DNA of 64,000 bases from the NCBI GenBank assembly GCA_036873755.1, contig JAVTVY010017260.1:1-64000 (forward strand). The letters run 5' to 3'. Source of the DNA: Hanleya hanleyi. Lineage: Eukaryota > Mollusca > Polyplacophora > Lepidopleurida > Hanleyidae. Shown piece after piece: positions 44,801 to 57,444 of this stretch; the stretch's first letter is position 1, and every line of letters begins with the position of its first letter. The notes below the pieces were generated by a model that saw nothing but the letters and a program-made list of their open reading frames with translations, was not told the DNA's origin and ran no database searches. Both the position numbers and the translations under genes were made by a program.

Positions 44801-45220
44801 TGAATTGAGAAGATCACGCAAACTTAACGGTCCAGTGAAGCTGTACTAACGTCTGCCCCCATGCAGCATTGGGTATACCTGCACCACCTACAGATGGATG
44901 AGGTATGAATCACAGGTCGCTTCAAAGGTCTCCAGTCACCTCTCCGAGCTGTCCGGGGAAAACGTTACAAATAGACAAGCATGTGTCACTTTGTCCTATC
45001 CGGATACGATTGGGCGGAACGAATTTCGGAGAAAAAAATTCAAAGACTCCACGCAGGTGTTATGTTACTCAGTCACTCGACTATGGATTAATCTGGAAGT
45101 AAAACGAAAGCACAATAAATATAATGAGCTGAAAGTACACGCTTGTTTTATCGACTTTGTCCCTAATATTCTGTAATATAATAATAGGTTTCATGATTTC
45201 ACTGTACGGTGCTCGTGAGT
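38860..45220. other. No gene recognised
   Basis: Mostly unique AT-rich sequence. Minor items: degenerate CCCTAA-like text at about 40125-40190, a G-rich stretch with recurrent AATCCATCC at 42955-43115, and a 45-bp duplication (ATTATAGATTATGTTACCGA) at about 44158-44246. No exon with family motifs was found. Confidence 0.55.
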
Positions 45221-45234
45221 TCTTGATTTAGATT

Positions 45235-45472
45235 TAATTAAGGATTTAACTCTAAGGTATTCATGGTAAGGTATTCAGGAATTAACTCTACGGTGTTCTT
45301 GATTTAATTAAGGATTTAACTGTAAGGTGTTCATGGTACGGTATTCAGGATTTAACTCTACGGTGTTCTTGGTACGGTATTCAGGATTTAACTGTAAGGT
45401 GTTCATGGTACTGTATTCAACACTTAACGGTAAGGTGTTCATGGTACGGTATTCAGGATTTAACTGTAAGCG
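45235..45472. repeat. Degenerate 36-bp minisatellite
   Basis: Units combine GGTGTTCATGGTACGGTATT and CAGGATTTAACTGTAA, about six copies with substitutions and length changes. Confidence 0.8.
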
Positions 45473-45994
45473 ACTGGGCTGCAAACTTTATTTTGAAGAA
45501 TCAGCGCAAAGACAAAAATAACACATTAATTCATTGAGGCGAGGAGAGGAACCTTTAGCGTTTGAAATGCTCTGGGCCTTTACATCTATCATCCAGGTGT
45601 CGTAAACAAAACCTCACAATTCAACACGGCATACATGTAAGTCATTTTCAAATAAAATACTTACATTTTACCTGATTTCGACGAATCACCAACCGACTAA
45701 GAGATAAAGGGTGAGCTTCAGTCAAACTGGGTGAATATACCACGCATATAGCTTTATTGGTAACATGTCCATCTGTTCAATTCTATAGTGGAAAACAAAC
45801 ACGCGGCTGTTCCTGGTAAATCAGGTTTTAACACAAGATTCAAACTTAACATGCAAGAATTTTCAGGTAGAAAAGTCCACAAACGTTGTTACAGTCAAAA
45901 AGCAGGATAAGTAAATACACTCGCTGGTAATATATTCGTGCTGCGAGATAGAAGCAGACTATGTGTTTCAGTTTGTAAAATGTTAGCCTATATC

Positions 45995-48145
45995 CATGGG
46001 CGTCGTTAGGGGGGGTCGTCAGGTGCGAACGACCCCCCCCCCCCTTGGACGCGCCAAAAAAAAAAACAGAAGAAAACAAAAACAAAAACAGAGCAAACAA
46101 AAACAAAAACAAAACAAAAAAGCAAAAGGGAAAAGAAAGAAATAAAAAATGTCCGTCTCCAGGCTCGTAAGCATGCTCCGTTCCAGTAGTGACGCGTCAG
46201 TTCGCTCAACAATGGGTTTACCACGACTTTCCGTTTTATGGTCATAAAGTGGATTATGAAAGAGCTGTAGCTCTGTTCATGAGACTTCACCATCGACGGA
46301 TACAGCAGGGGAACCCTCGACGGATAAAGCAGGCGAATGTACTGTTCAATTAATCATTAACACTAACTCGTGTGTTTTTGTCCTTCTGCTCGATGCGTGT
46401 GGTATTGATAATGAAGCATCGGCAGCCTCGGTCTACCGTTGGCGAAGTGCAAAACAGGCAATAAATTGAAAGCTGTATATGTATAAGCTTTGCTGAAGGC
46501 TATACTACATTCGTGATATTTCATTTCCGGAAAATATATCAGTTTAATTTTTTTTCTAGTCAGTATTTTACCATGGCCACGTTTTAATGAGTGATATTAG
46601 TTTCATTTTTCTAGTCAGTATTTTACCATGGCCACGAGATATAGTCCATGATATCCAGTTTGATATTCTACACAATATTATTCTTATATTTTCAGCAAAA
46701 GTTTGATGTTCACAGTCATGAAATGACATATGGATCGGAAAGTGATATGATGATGTTTAGTTTTAATCATTTTAAAATGGTTACAGTGGCGTCGGAAGCG
46801 GAGGGGCCAGCCCCCCCCCCCCACCGCCCCTCCCGCCACTTTTGGTCTAGGGGGGCCCGAATATCTTTTAGCCACCCACTTTTCAGCATCCCTAACTGAC
46901 CATGTCCCCACATAAAAATTACAGATAGAGTGCCAGGACGTGTAGTGGTGTGTTATAAGCCCGTTTTGTTTGTATCAAACCAGGAAGTCAAATGGAGTCC
47001 GGCATATTCTTCAATATCGATCCGGGAAAACGGGTAAAACGCATCTCCGACAACGTGAGACCCCGGAGCTTCCGGGGCCTAGGCGGCCCCTGGATCCTCG
47101 CCTGTCAAGCTGTGAGGATCGCTCATTTTAGCTTTGTGTAAATGAATCGCTATCATATTGGTTCTAATGTTCCATGATGTAACGGTCATCGTTTTTTTAT
47201 GTGTTTTTTTTTATGTGATAAATATAACTAAAAAGTCAAATGGATCCAGGCATGAAGCATGATTTTTTCAATTTCGACGAGTGCTTATAAATGCGAAACA
47301 TACGCGAAAATATAGAACCATAAATCTGCATACATTACGTTCGAATTTATTTCTCGGAAAACGCTTAGAACGCGTCTCTGGAGATCTGGAACTTCGGAGC
47401 TTCCGGGGCCAAAACGGCTCGTGGACCCTCGCCTGTTGGGCTGTGAGGATTTCCTTGTTTTATCTTTGTGTGAATGAATCGAATCTGTAGGCATATTGGT
47501 TTCCCTCCCAAGAACTATAAGTCATCGTTTTGTATGTTTTAAATATAACTAGAACGTCAAATGGATGAAGGCATGAGGTGCGATGTTTTCAATATCGATG
47601 CATGCTTATAATTGCGAAAAAAATCAATCGTGAAAATAGAATCATAAATTTGCATGCAGTATGATCAGTTTTATTTCCCGAAAAACGTTCAGAACGCATC
47701 TCCGGCAATCTAGGACCACGGAGCTTCCGGGGCCTAGGCGGCCCCTGGACCCCCGCCTGTTGGGCTGTGATAGTGGTCCCCCACTTTCAATTACGTTCCG
47801 ACGCCACTGGGTTAGCCTACGAGGTATATCGGCCCAAAGCAGTATTATTGTGTTTTCAAGATGACAAGAGAATAAAATATAATACTGATATTTGACAAAT
47901 GACGTGTTAGTTTAATTGTTAGAAATCGCTCAGACTGCATCTCAGGCCATCTAAGGTCCCAGAGCTGTATAATATAACCCTAAATCTGCATACATTATGT
48001 TCAGATTTAATTCCGGGAAAACGCTTAGAACGCATCTCCGGCGATCTAGGACCCCGGAGCTTCCGAGGCCTAGGCGGCCCCTGGACCCTCGCCTAAAATG
48101 CTATGATAATCGGCCCCCCTTTGAAAAATCCTAGCGACGCCCATG
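45995..48145. mobile_element. Non-autonomous TIR transposon (outer), CATGGGCGTCG ends
   Basis: The ends are CATGGGCGTCG(T)TAGG and the complement of CATGGGCGTCGCTAGG. They are flanked by the 5-bp direct repeat ATATC (45990-45994 and 48146-48150). It contains a second element (46784-47809), so its own length is about 1.1 kb. No transposase was recognised. The right arm holds one copy of the CGGAGCTTCCGGGGCC module also found in the inner element. Confidence 0.78.
46784..47809. mobile_element. Non-autonomous TIR transposon (inner, nested)
   Basis: The ends CAGTGGCGTCGGAA and TTCCGACGCCACTG are flanked by the 5-bp repeat GGTTA (46779-46783 and 47810-47814). The interior carries three diverged copies of a module of about 300 bp with TCAAATGGA, a CATAAATCTGCATACATTA-like segment, ACGCTTAGAACGC(A/G)TCTC, and GGAGCTTCCGGGGCC...CCCTGGACCC...GCCTGT. 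No coding capacity was seen. Confidence 0.82.
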
Positions 48146-48301
48146 ATATCCCATGAAGATATATTTGTATATACTCCTCAAACTGTCAGTGTTTATACCC
48201 GAATTATTACATACACTGGAATGAAGAAGACAAATACTTTCTGTGCAATCCCATCTAGGAACTACAGACTGTAGGAGAGTAGCTGTGACGCATGCGTCAA
48301 A

Positions 48302-48449
48302 CACAGGGGCTCGTTACCGTTGTTAATTGGTTAAAAAGGTTGATTATAGGGGGGGGGGCGAGGTCGGTAATAAAAGAGTTTATTACCGATCTCGACCCCC
48401 CCTATAATCAACCTATTTAACCAATTAACAACGGTAACGAGCCCCTGTG
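48302..48449. mobile_element. hAT-type MITE, copy 2
   Basis: Same family as 11857-12009: near-palindromic, ends CACAGGGGCTCGTTACC. It is flanked by the exact 8-bp repeat GCGTCAAA (48294-48301 and 48450-48457). Length is 148 bp. Confidence 0.93.
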
Positions 48450-48457
48450 GCGTCAAA

Positions 48458-50430
48458 CAGCGTTAAACACAGGGCTCAGTGAGAGGGTCCAATATTGACA
48501 GTCCCACTTTTCACTAAATCACCATTTCAGCCAATGTTCAGCTGTATCGAGCGAACGTTTTAGTATGTGTTTTCGTCACTCTCAAATGCACTTGGAGCGA
48601 CCTTTTAGACAGAGCCAATAAACGAAGTGAAGAAAATCCACACAATACAATTTGAAAAGGGACCCACATGATCTTTTACGACAACAGTGAGGTGAATGGT
48701 CGAATGTTAGAAATGAGTATGATAGGTGAAATTATACCTTTGTGGTACCTTGATGTAATAAGACGACCAAACTCTGGCGGAAAAGAAAAAAAGTCGCCAA
48801 TTTCTGATGGGCTTCTTTTTGATTTACCTATGATCCCTTGTACCTGATTGAAGGTTGTATCGTCAAATAGGCTCAAAGTGACCCCGATATATAAGCTATC
48901 AACTGCATATACGATTGATTTCCTCATTCGTCTCTGTTCAAGAGTTAAAGAGAAAAGTTTTGTGCTCGCTGCAAATTCCACCTTTTCCCAAACGTCAAGT
49001 GGATCAAACCATGCATACCGATATTGATGTTGTATAGGAGCATGAGACAATACGTCATATCTCCAACGGCTTTTCTAGCGATTTTTTTCACCGAAAAGGT
49101 GATACGCACAGTTTGTTTAGACCCCATTGCTGCCATCATGAGATTTAGCCACGATCTTTTCAACATATGATTATACACGGCTTATGTGATCATTATAAAA
49201 AACGGAAAAGTCACAAAATAGGGATAAAAGTACGATCGACATAATGGCACCTATCTTTACTTTTATCGTAGTTTTATGCATATTTTACTCATATCACACA
49301 ATAAAATCTGCACCGTTGAGACGACTGCAAGTGTTAATAATCAGTGTATAAGATAATAACAACTTAAGACGCAGTTTCTCCAATAACTAGTCTATATTAG
49401 TTGAATCTATAGGTCTACACATATTATTAACATTTAAATTCGAGCTGCATGGAACCTACAACGCGCTGAGAATATTATCGGTCTATAGTCTATATATATT
49501 TAGGAATAATCGCAAATTTGATATTAAAACGCGTTAGGAATATATTCGTTATTGAAGGTTGTATCATCGACGCTGTGATGTAGAAAGGCACGGTGCGGCA
49601 ATTAAAATTCTAACTCACCTGTCGCCTGTATATCAGTCACCTGTATATTATCCACCTAGATCTCGTTAGGAACATATTTTACCTGTCTCTCTAGTTCGAC
49701 ATTCCGAATGTGGTAAGTTAACAGGCCAGGATACCGTTTAACAAGAGCCAACAACAGGCTGATCACTCGAGACACGGTAGCCTGGGGTCAAATGTTAGAC
49801 GATCACGTTAAAGATGATCTGCTCTCCTCATCAGGTTGAAGCTTTAATGCATTCTTTATATAAAACACTACTTTTACAACACATGACTGCATAGTAAGAC
49901 AGATAGAGACGACAGATGATGTTAACGCTATATGTTAATATTACATTAACCCTATCTGGCCTGGGCTATTTGTGACATGTCCAGGCCTGGGGAGCGGGGT
50001 GGGGGGGGGGGGCTCCCCTAATTATTTTTCTTATCTCTGAGATAGAGGATTGAAACTCACCATATACAATACCCTTGGGTCGAGCTCTACCAGAAAATGT
50101 AAAAAATTCCAAGATGGTCGCTTTGATGATGCACAGTGACGTCATTATCAAAAACGGCATTTTTTGGTCGATTTTTCGGTCATATTTTTCGAATTTTTTA
50201 TTTATGCAATTTCTTCACAAAAAAGTGCATGATAAATTAGCAAATATTAATGTTATGTGAAATAAAATAGTTCTTGCCCACTTTCCATCGCGGAAAAGCA
50301 GAAATTTTAAAGAAAAATGACGAAAACATCACTTTTCCAAATATAGGACGAAAAATATACTCTTCGTGTCCCTTATTTAAGGGTTCCATATAAGGAAAGG
50401 AAATATCTCCCTCGCGCTATCCTTATTAAA
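48458..50430. other. No gene recognised
   Basis: AT-rich sequence with a G/C-run near 50000. No coding region with family motifs was found on either strand. Confidence 0.5.
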
Positions 50431-50434
50431 TAAT

Positions 50435-51150
50435 AGGAAATAAATGGGAAAAGATTATTTGCCTCACAAATATTCTATGTTTTTGTCATTAAACAATACA
50501 CATTAAACACTATTTATCTTCATTGCTACCGGAAGGGGAAAGAAGGAAAACGATAGAATGTGGAAGTGAGGAAAATTGTTGCCTCTCAAGAAGTCTATTT
50601 ATCTCCGATAAAAATAATAAAGTGGAAGAGCGGCAATTATTTGCCTCATAAGTTTTCTTGTTATTGTCATTGAAAAATAGGTTCAAGTGAGAGATAAGTA
50701 TTTGCCTCACAAGTATTCAATTTGTCGTCAATAATTAATAGCAAGTGTGTGGGAGAAAAGTATATTTGTGTCACAAGTATTCTATTTGATATAATTTCTA
50801 GTAATGATAGAAAGTGAAAGACAGAAAAATATTTGTCTCAGAAGTAGATTTATTATCTTATGGAAGAGAGGTAAACATTAGCAAGGCTATTTTTCCACAT
50901 TAAATAACGGTACCGTAATTGAATGGGAGAAAAGTATTTGCCTTACAAGTATCCCATTTATCCTTATCAAAAAATTAAAGTGGAATGGAAGAAAAAATTT
51001 GTCTCACAATTGTATTTATCCTCGGGATATAATAGAAAGAGAAAGGGAAGAAGATGCATCACACAGATTTTTTATATGCCTTCAACAATAAAAGGTGAAT
51101 TGGAGGAAAATATTTGCCTCTCAGTAATTCTATTTATCCTCTTTAAACAC
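50435..51150. repeat. Old tandem repeat of about 65 bp
   Basis: About nine diverged units share AAA(G/T)TATTTGCCTCACAAGT, ATTCTATTT and a following A-rich segment with GTGGGAGA-like text. Divergence is high. Confidence 0.65.
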
Positions 51151-52312
51151 TGGGAAATAATAATCTTCTTACTGAATCACTGTTTAAACGGTAGTACAAG
51201 AATTCTCCTCCACAATTTCTCAACAAATATTGCAACTGCCAAAAAGCCAGTTTTCTCCTTGTTGTGTTGTGAGGATCTCTTATCCACACTAATGCCCTAT
51301 TTTACCTTTAAGAGAAGAAAGTTCTCATCACAGGACATCTATTCCAACGCCAAAAAGAAAGGTCTCATTTCAATAACATTTCGAAAGGAAAGCAGGACTC
51401 CTTATCCTTTTTTAATAACAAGTTATAGAAGATAAAAGACTATAATGCCCCAGTATAGCGACAAAGGTTGAAGTTAACCAGATCTTCCCGGAGAATCCGT
51501 GAAACCTGGTATACAGCAATGAAATTAAATCTGAATCTGAATGATAAATGAATACCAAGTGGTGGGCAAACACACAGCAAGAAGGTGACCGAGTTTGTTC
51601 AAAAAGAAACGTTTTGAATCTGTAGGTAGACCGGTACATCTACACGAGCGATTATGAGTCAAAGGCTCTATTTACGGGACTAAAATGCACCAGTACATCG
51701 TTTCGCCAAGGGTCGTCGAACTTCAGGTATGTTTTTGTGTCTGTTTCTTTTACCTATTCACATGTTTTGTTGAGCTGCATTAGACTAGCTGCAAACTATA
51801 TAGAGATCAGATTTCCGACAGACTTAAAAACCGCAGAATAGTATGATGTGTATGATGCCTAATACATACGACGGTATAGTTTTATATTTGGGCCAATTGT
51901 GCGTCGTCAGTGGACTTTTAAATCTCGATGCGCGACATGCGAGATTAAAGTACGATGCCACCGTTTTCGTCGCTCGTTTTTTTTAATTCCTCAAAACGAG
52001 AGGCAACACTGGACAAAGCGCGTTTTAAAACACGCGCTTTAGCAGAAGACGTCGAGTAATTCCTCTCTCTTAACACTGAAAAATTCGACACTCGACGCAA
52101 AAGGCGATGTCGAGTTTTAAAACACGGCGTCAAAGTTTCACACCACGCGTTGCTTTTTCAAAGTGGACGCGCGACGCACATTTGGCCCAAATAGAACACC
52201 ATACGAAGGCGATCGCACATGAGAATCTGAATCTTGTATGGGAAATACGAACTGCCCTAGCCTATATATGTCTGGTACAGGGTTACGTCAGCTATAGCTG
52301 TATAGCTGGTCA
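51151..52312. other. No gene recognised
   Basis: No supported coding region. Short open frames lack recognisable content. Confidence 0.45.
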
Positions 52313-53347
52313 GCCGCCGAACATCCAATATCACCAAACTAGCTCAAAATCACGGAGAGATACACCGCAGCCATGGTCGGGTCGGAGAAAGTTTAATCGA
52401 TCGACGATTCACGATCACGTTATTATGAAACACTTCGTGGGTTTACCTAACACGTCCTATAGTGCACTACCGGTCACGGAGGATCCCAAATCAATTGACC
52501 AAAAAGGTCCAACAGTCTGTGTCATCAGAATTAAAACACGATCAATTATAACTGAAATATGTCACGATATAGCGTATTTTCGATCAGTGAAAACAATAGA
52601 AAGACCCCAAGGCTATTCCTGAAAATTCTGTTTTTGGATAAACCATTGGACAAAATAAAGATCACCAGAATTCTAAATGACCCAGTGGTTCACAATGCTG
52701 TACCTACTATTTTCATTTATAAGTTGACTGAGCCGGCGCGTATTTCTTACCAATACGCTATATCAATAGTAAGCCAACACAGAAATTGACTGGCACGAAT
52801 ACACGTTCAGTGCTTACACGTGTGACTGGAAGTCGTCGATATTTATCTATAAATAATGTAGACATATGATAGAGTGTGCAATATAGACCATAAAATACTC
52901 CCGATGAAGAGACCAAAACATCCCAACAACATCAATTTCATGACCGACCAAAATATAATCCTTAGCTCATTTCAACATTACGTTGTTGAGTGATCGAAAC
53001 GAGCGAAAGTAGAGCCTAAAGTACTCGCTGGCTGGTTGGATGTTGCCAAAGGCATGGTTGTCGATACTACCCGTCACATCGACCGAAATACCTTACTCCA
53101 AGCAATACGAACAGTGCGAGACACCATGGTTAGTTGTCGCCGACCTCCAAAGTAAATGTGTTTTTGTTCCAGCAGACAAGGTCCCAATAATATAATATTT
53201 ATATGTAAACATTACTATTACCAGGTGCTGGTTAAAGAGTTGAGTAAAGCTATTCCACTTGCTTCTTATCGACTTACTCCTCCACTGGAATTTTTTGCAA
53301 GGTATATTCAACAAACACAAACTCAAGGAAAAAGATATTTCTCTTGT
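52313..53347 (+). pseudogene. Relic of a second Penelope-like element
   Basis: This shows clear similarity, roughly 70-75% by eye, to the 5' half of the reverse-transcriptase gene at 22550-24924, on the opposite strand. Matching pieces in order: RRKFNRSTIHDHVIMKHFVG; ICHDIAYFR; LKILFLDKPLDKIKITRILN; DPVVHNAVP; then PNNIIFICKHYYYQVLVKEL. Stops and frameshifts are frequent. The catalytic RT blocks are absent because the similarity ends where the 13-bp minisatellite starts. Confidence 0.88.
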
Positions 53348-53545
53348 TTGTACCTCATGTTTGTACCTCTTGTTTGTACCTCATGTTTGTACCTCTTGTT
53401 TGTACCTCATGTTTGTACCTCATGTTTGTACCTCTTGTTTGTACCTCATGTTTGTACCTCTTGTTTGTACCTCATGTTTGTACCTCTTGTTTGTACCTCA
53501 TGTTTGTACCTCTTGTTTGTACCTCATGTTTGTACCTCATGTTTG
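53345..53545. repeat. 13-bp minisatellite, about 15 units
   Basis: Unit TTTGTACCTC(A/T)TG. It starts at the break of the Penelope-like relic, at a point where the relic reads CTCTTGTTTG, so it may have grown out of that sequence. Confidence 0.93.
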
Positions 53546-54070
53546 AGCGATTTAGGGGCCGGTTTGGGACCCAATGGGTCGTGTAGGTTTTCGTGTTTAA
53601 GCTCTCATTGTGTAGACTATGATTGGTTTGTCATTTACTGGGAGTAACTTCATAGAGTGCATGCGCAGTCGAGGAGTAGAAGCAAAGATTGCATTTTTGG
53701 GGTGCGCAAGGCTTGTTTGCGCGATAGATGGGCCATCTTGGGTCCAACTCGACTCTGGAAGGTGTCACATTGAAGCTTTCTTTGTGCATGATGTCAAACA
53801 GTGTCCTAGCTATGATGTGACTTTGACGTCATGATGCGCGGGCACAGTCAAGTAGTAGAAAAATGGCATTCATGGCTACGCAAGGACATGTTTGAGCGAA
53901 ATTGGTGCCATAATAGGTTCAAACGGGTCGTGCAGGGTGTCGTCTTATAGGGATGTTATCAGGGCTGTCGATTTGTGTCTGGTGACGTCATTATACGCAT
54001 GCGTCAATGCTAGGGACGCCTGCTGTTGGGGATTTGGTGATAGATAGGCCAAACTTGATCCAAATATGTC
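53546..54070. repeat. Sequence resembling Polinton subterminal repeats
   Basis: Three or four units of about 140-175 bp contain ATGGGTCGTGTAGG, GGGTCGTGCAGGG or GTCGTGCACAG, then a GAAGCTTTC or TTAAGCTCTC block, then GCATGCGCAG or GCATGCGTCA. Their order resembles the GGGTCG(T/A)GTGA...GTGAAGC...GCGCATGCGCAG units at 14640-15000. This may be the arm of an older, related Polinton. Confidence 0.5.
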
Positions 54071-54480
54071 GTGCACAGATCCTTCTCACACATAGCTGCA
54101 GGGGCCTTACTCACACATAATTGTACATACTTTACTCACGCGTAGACACACATAAATTACAGATACATAGCTGTACAGAAAATACACACAGATAGAGCGA
54201 CACATGCCTTACTCACATATGAATAGGCCTACACACACTCAGCCTATTTACCTGTACAGATATTACTCAATAATAGCTTCACAAACATCACTGATACAAA
54301 GCTGCACCGACCTTATTCGCACATAGCTGCAGTACTTTAGCCATGCCCCGTTGTACGAACTATACTCACTTATAACTGCACATAACTTACTTACACATAG
54401 CTGTAAGCCCTTCACTCGCACATAGCTATACAGACATTATTCAAACATGGCTGTGCAAATATTACGCACACATAACCACA
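54070..54480. repeat. Degenerate 30-bp minisatellite
   Basis: Units around TTACTCACACATAGCTGTAC with a following AGA(C/T)ATTA, strongly diverged, about a dozen copies. Confidence 0.72.
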
Positions 54481-56157
54481 CTGCCGGGAGCTTGAAGGCG
54501 ACACACTACACTCAATTGGAACCAAAACTGGCCCAGCTTCTCTGCGCTTCTCTTTATTTACTGAAAACGTGACGACTGCATAGTCACATGGTATATGCAC
54601 CCAAGTAACCGCAGGCACTCGATGGCTCCCTGGGTCAACTTTCAAGGTCAAAGGTTCAAAGTCAAGGCCGCAACCCAAATTCACAACCCATCCCACTCCC
54701 TCCACATTTCACCACATTTCCCTCCTCATTTCCACTCGGTACTATGGTAAGAGATCTGCTCTTTCTATACTACTGCGGTAGTAAAAGAGTTAATTCTCCC
54801 AGGCAAGTTTCAGAGGCTTACTTTAGTGACTGAGAGTCGGGTGCCAGATGTTCGTATACTGCTATTATAATATTATGCCGTATATAACAGATGAGCTGTA
54901 TTCCACTTTCAGTGAAAATAAAGTACAGAAGACGGAGAACACAACTTTATCTTCCGGGTAACGCGAGGAATATTTTATTGAGCGATGAATGATATAAACT
55001 CAGAAGAGCTTTATTTTACGTAATCAAGGAATAAGGCGACCTGGCCCAGAAATTACATATAATCTGCACGTTTTGCTACTTATAGAGCATACCATTGCGA
55101 TGGATCAAATTTATATGCTCGACTTGTTCTCTACCATAGTGTTCACATGAGCACACATACCCGCCAAACACAGAGGCCCTTAGTGCATCAAATTATCTGG
55201 ACATCATGATATAGACACATGTGATAAAGGTCTCAGATATGCAAATGTAAATGAATTGTCTCCCGTGTTTCCTCTTTGTATGAAACCACCCCAAATCAAG
55301 TGTAAAATAAATAAACTTACCTCTTAAAACAAGAATGAGATCATTCTGTTTTGATAATCTTGACCTCTTACCCCAAATCTACATGTCGAAAAAGCTGTAC
55401 ACAGAAAGCCTTGCTTCAAACCCAGACAAGATAAACTGTGAATGTGACCAACCCCATCTCCCTATCGATGAGTTTGTTTTTGAAACCACATGTATATACG
55501 GTAGGTCTGAAGGGTGGGACATAACTCACGATACAGAATAAACTATACTAGTATAAAGTTTTGGGTGTTTTGACCTTGACCGTTGACCCCGTGACCCCAA
55601 CTCAATATGTTTCTTTGGATTCTCATGAGCAACAAACACGTGAGGATTGGGGACCTAATGCCCTTCGACTTTAGTCGGTCGGGTATAAAACCAGCTAGAT
55701 TTGTATTTCTGTGTCCAGAAGGCGCAATGACACGCACAATGAGGGAACATTTCTTACAATTTATATTTTCCCGTCAAGAAGCCAGATTGAAAATAATATT
55801 CTCAGTATTCAGCTTTGTTCAATCTTTACCTTGCAAGGGAAAGTGGGGGAAAATGTACCCTGTGAGAAAACCGGTATGAGAGCAAAGCAAAATGGATTTG
55901 ATCTCACTCCACTTAACCCATTCTCTCTCTCCTCCAGAGGCACGCACCTACTATGCCTGTAGCTGAAATACCACACCGACTTGATATTTCCAGAAATATT
56001 TTGAGTGTACGTCACGCATCTCGAACCGCGTGACCTACTGATACGATCAATGAAAGGCCATTATTTTACTATGGCCTAGCAACTTACGACGCAATTATGG
56101 GAGGACGCACCGGCGCACAGAGAGCTTCAAAACCCTCGCTCACGCGGTTCATTTTAA
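54481..56157. other. No gene recognised
   Basis: AT-rich sequence. A TGACCTTGACCGTTGACCCC motif occurs near 55570. No coding region was supported. Confidence 0.5.
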
Positions 56158-56447
56158 ATCCGACCGAACAACTCACTCAGATTTGCTACTTTTCATAGAC
56201 TACTTTTCACAGACATTGTTCAAACAAACGTGGAAAATAATCTCTAAATCATTGTTTTTAAGGCTCGGTAAGCAAAGGTAGGCCTAGGCCTATAATGCAG
56301 AATTGAAAAGTGATCAGAGCGTTCGACAAACATCGCTTTTACTATATATGATTTCATTTCCGGTGGTACGCTGCTCGGGCAGGAATCCTGTCCGATAATC
56401 TGACTGGAGGCTGGGGTATTGCTATGCCCCAGTGAGGTGGATGACGT
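56158..56447. repeat. Dispersed repeat, copy 1 of 2
   Basis: Shares CGACCGAACAACTC, TTCGACAAACATCGCTTTTA, GGCTGGGGTATT and CCCCA(G/T)TGAGGTGG, in order and orientation, with 62294-62562. A family of interspersed elements is likely; its class is unknown. Confidence 0.8.
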
Positions 56448-57444
56448 AGTTCACTCCAAAATAACTCTTTCTCCCCCCCCCCCCCGATACATATAAGCAG
56501 TGGAGACAAGTCCTGACCAAGCGTGAAAACAATGTTTCTATGGACGATTCTGTACAAAAATGTATCTGCTTTCTAAAGCTACGAATATAGACATTTGCCG
56601 TTTGTTTCAACAATCCCAAGCCATTCAGCTATGAATATATTATTATCCAGGGAGCCAAATATTTATTCAAAAGTCCTTTTTGGGCTATTAATTTAACTGA
56701 CGGTTTCAAAAGAAGTGGCAATCCATTGTGGTAGGTGAGACATTTATCCTAATAAATCCCTGATCATGCAATTGATTGACTGCATAATGTGCCGGTACGC
56801 CAAAGCTCTATAGTCGACAGTTCTCATGTTGGCGCCCAACCCACTCTGCTGTTGACTTATAGAGATATGTGGCACATTAAATTGCAAGGTGGTTGATGAA
56901 TGTTTCAATTGCAACCGTAAACAGGATGGAATGATGCAGTGAGCAACCTCCTCAATGTGGGTACATCCGACATGCGGTTTCTATATTCCGAGAAAAGGGC
57001 TTGTTTATATGCCAGTAATCTGTCCAGTCAACCAATCGTGGCCATTCTCAAAGAGCATCCAGTCATGTGATCGAAATTCCAGATAGGTCGGACAATCACA
57101 GAACCACCATTCTCGCTAACTCTAGTTTTGGGAAATTAAAATTGTTCTTATTCGGGAATGACATTGGGAGAGTCTGCTTACTGAAACAAACTAAGATATC
57201 GACATTTATCAAATGTTGTTTATCATAGCTTAAAGAAATGTCCAGGCAAGCCTAAATACACGCGATTCGACCGGGTTCATGCAGATTGTGAATGTCTAAG
57301 TGATTTTTGTCTATATTTGGTACATCTATTAAAGATATTTGTGTCAAGTTGATAAACCTTTTCCCTATTATCAGAAAGTCAAGCTTGTTGGATTAACATC
57401 AATAAAATATTGTTGTATGATTATTTCAAGGGAACAGAACATAC

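Noticed and set aside
50923..51435. 170-codon open frame
   Set aside because: It runs through the old 65-bp tandem repeat and AT-rich DNA. Composition is not protein-like.
53344..53586. Cys/Leu-rich repeat peptide frames
   Set aside because: Produced by the 13-bp minisatellite, open in several phases. No gene evidence.
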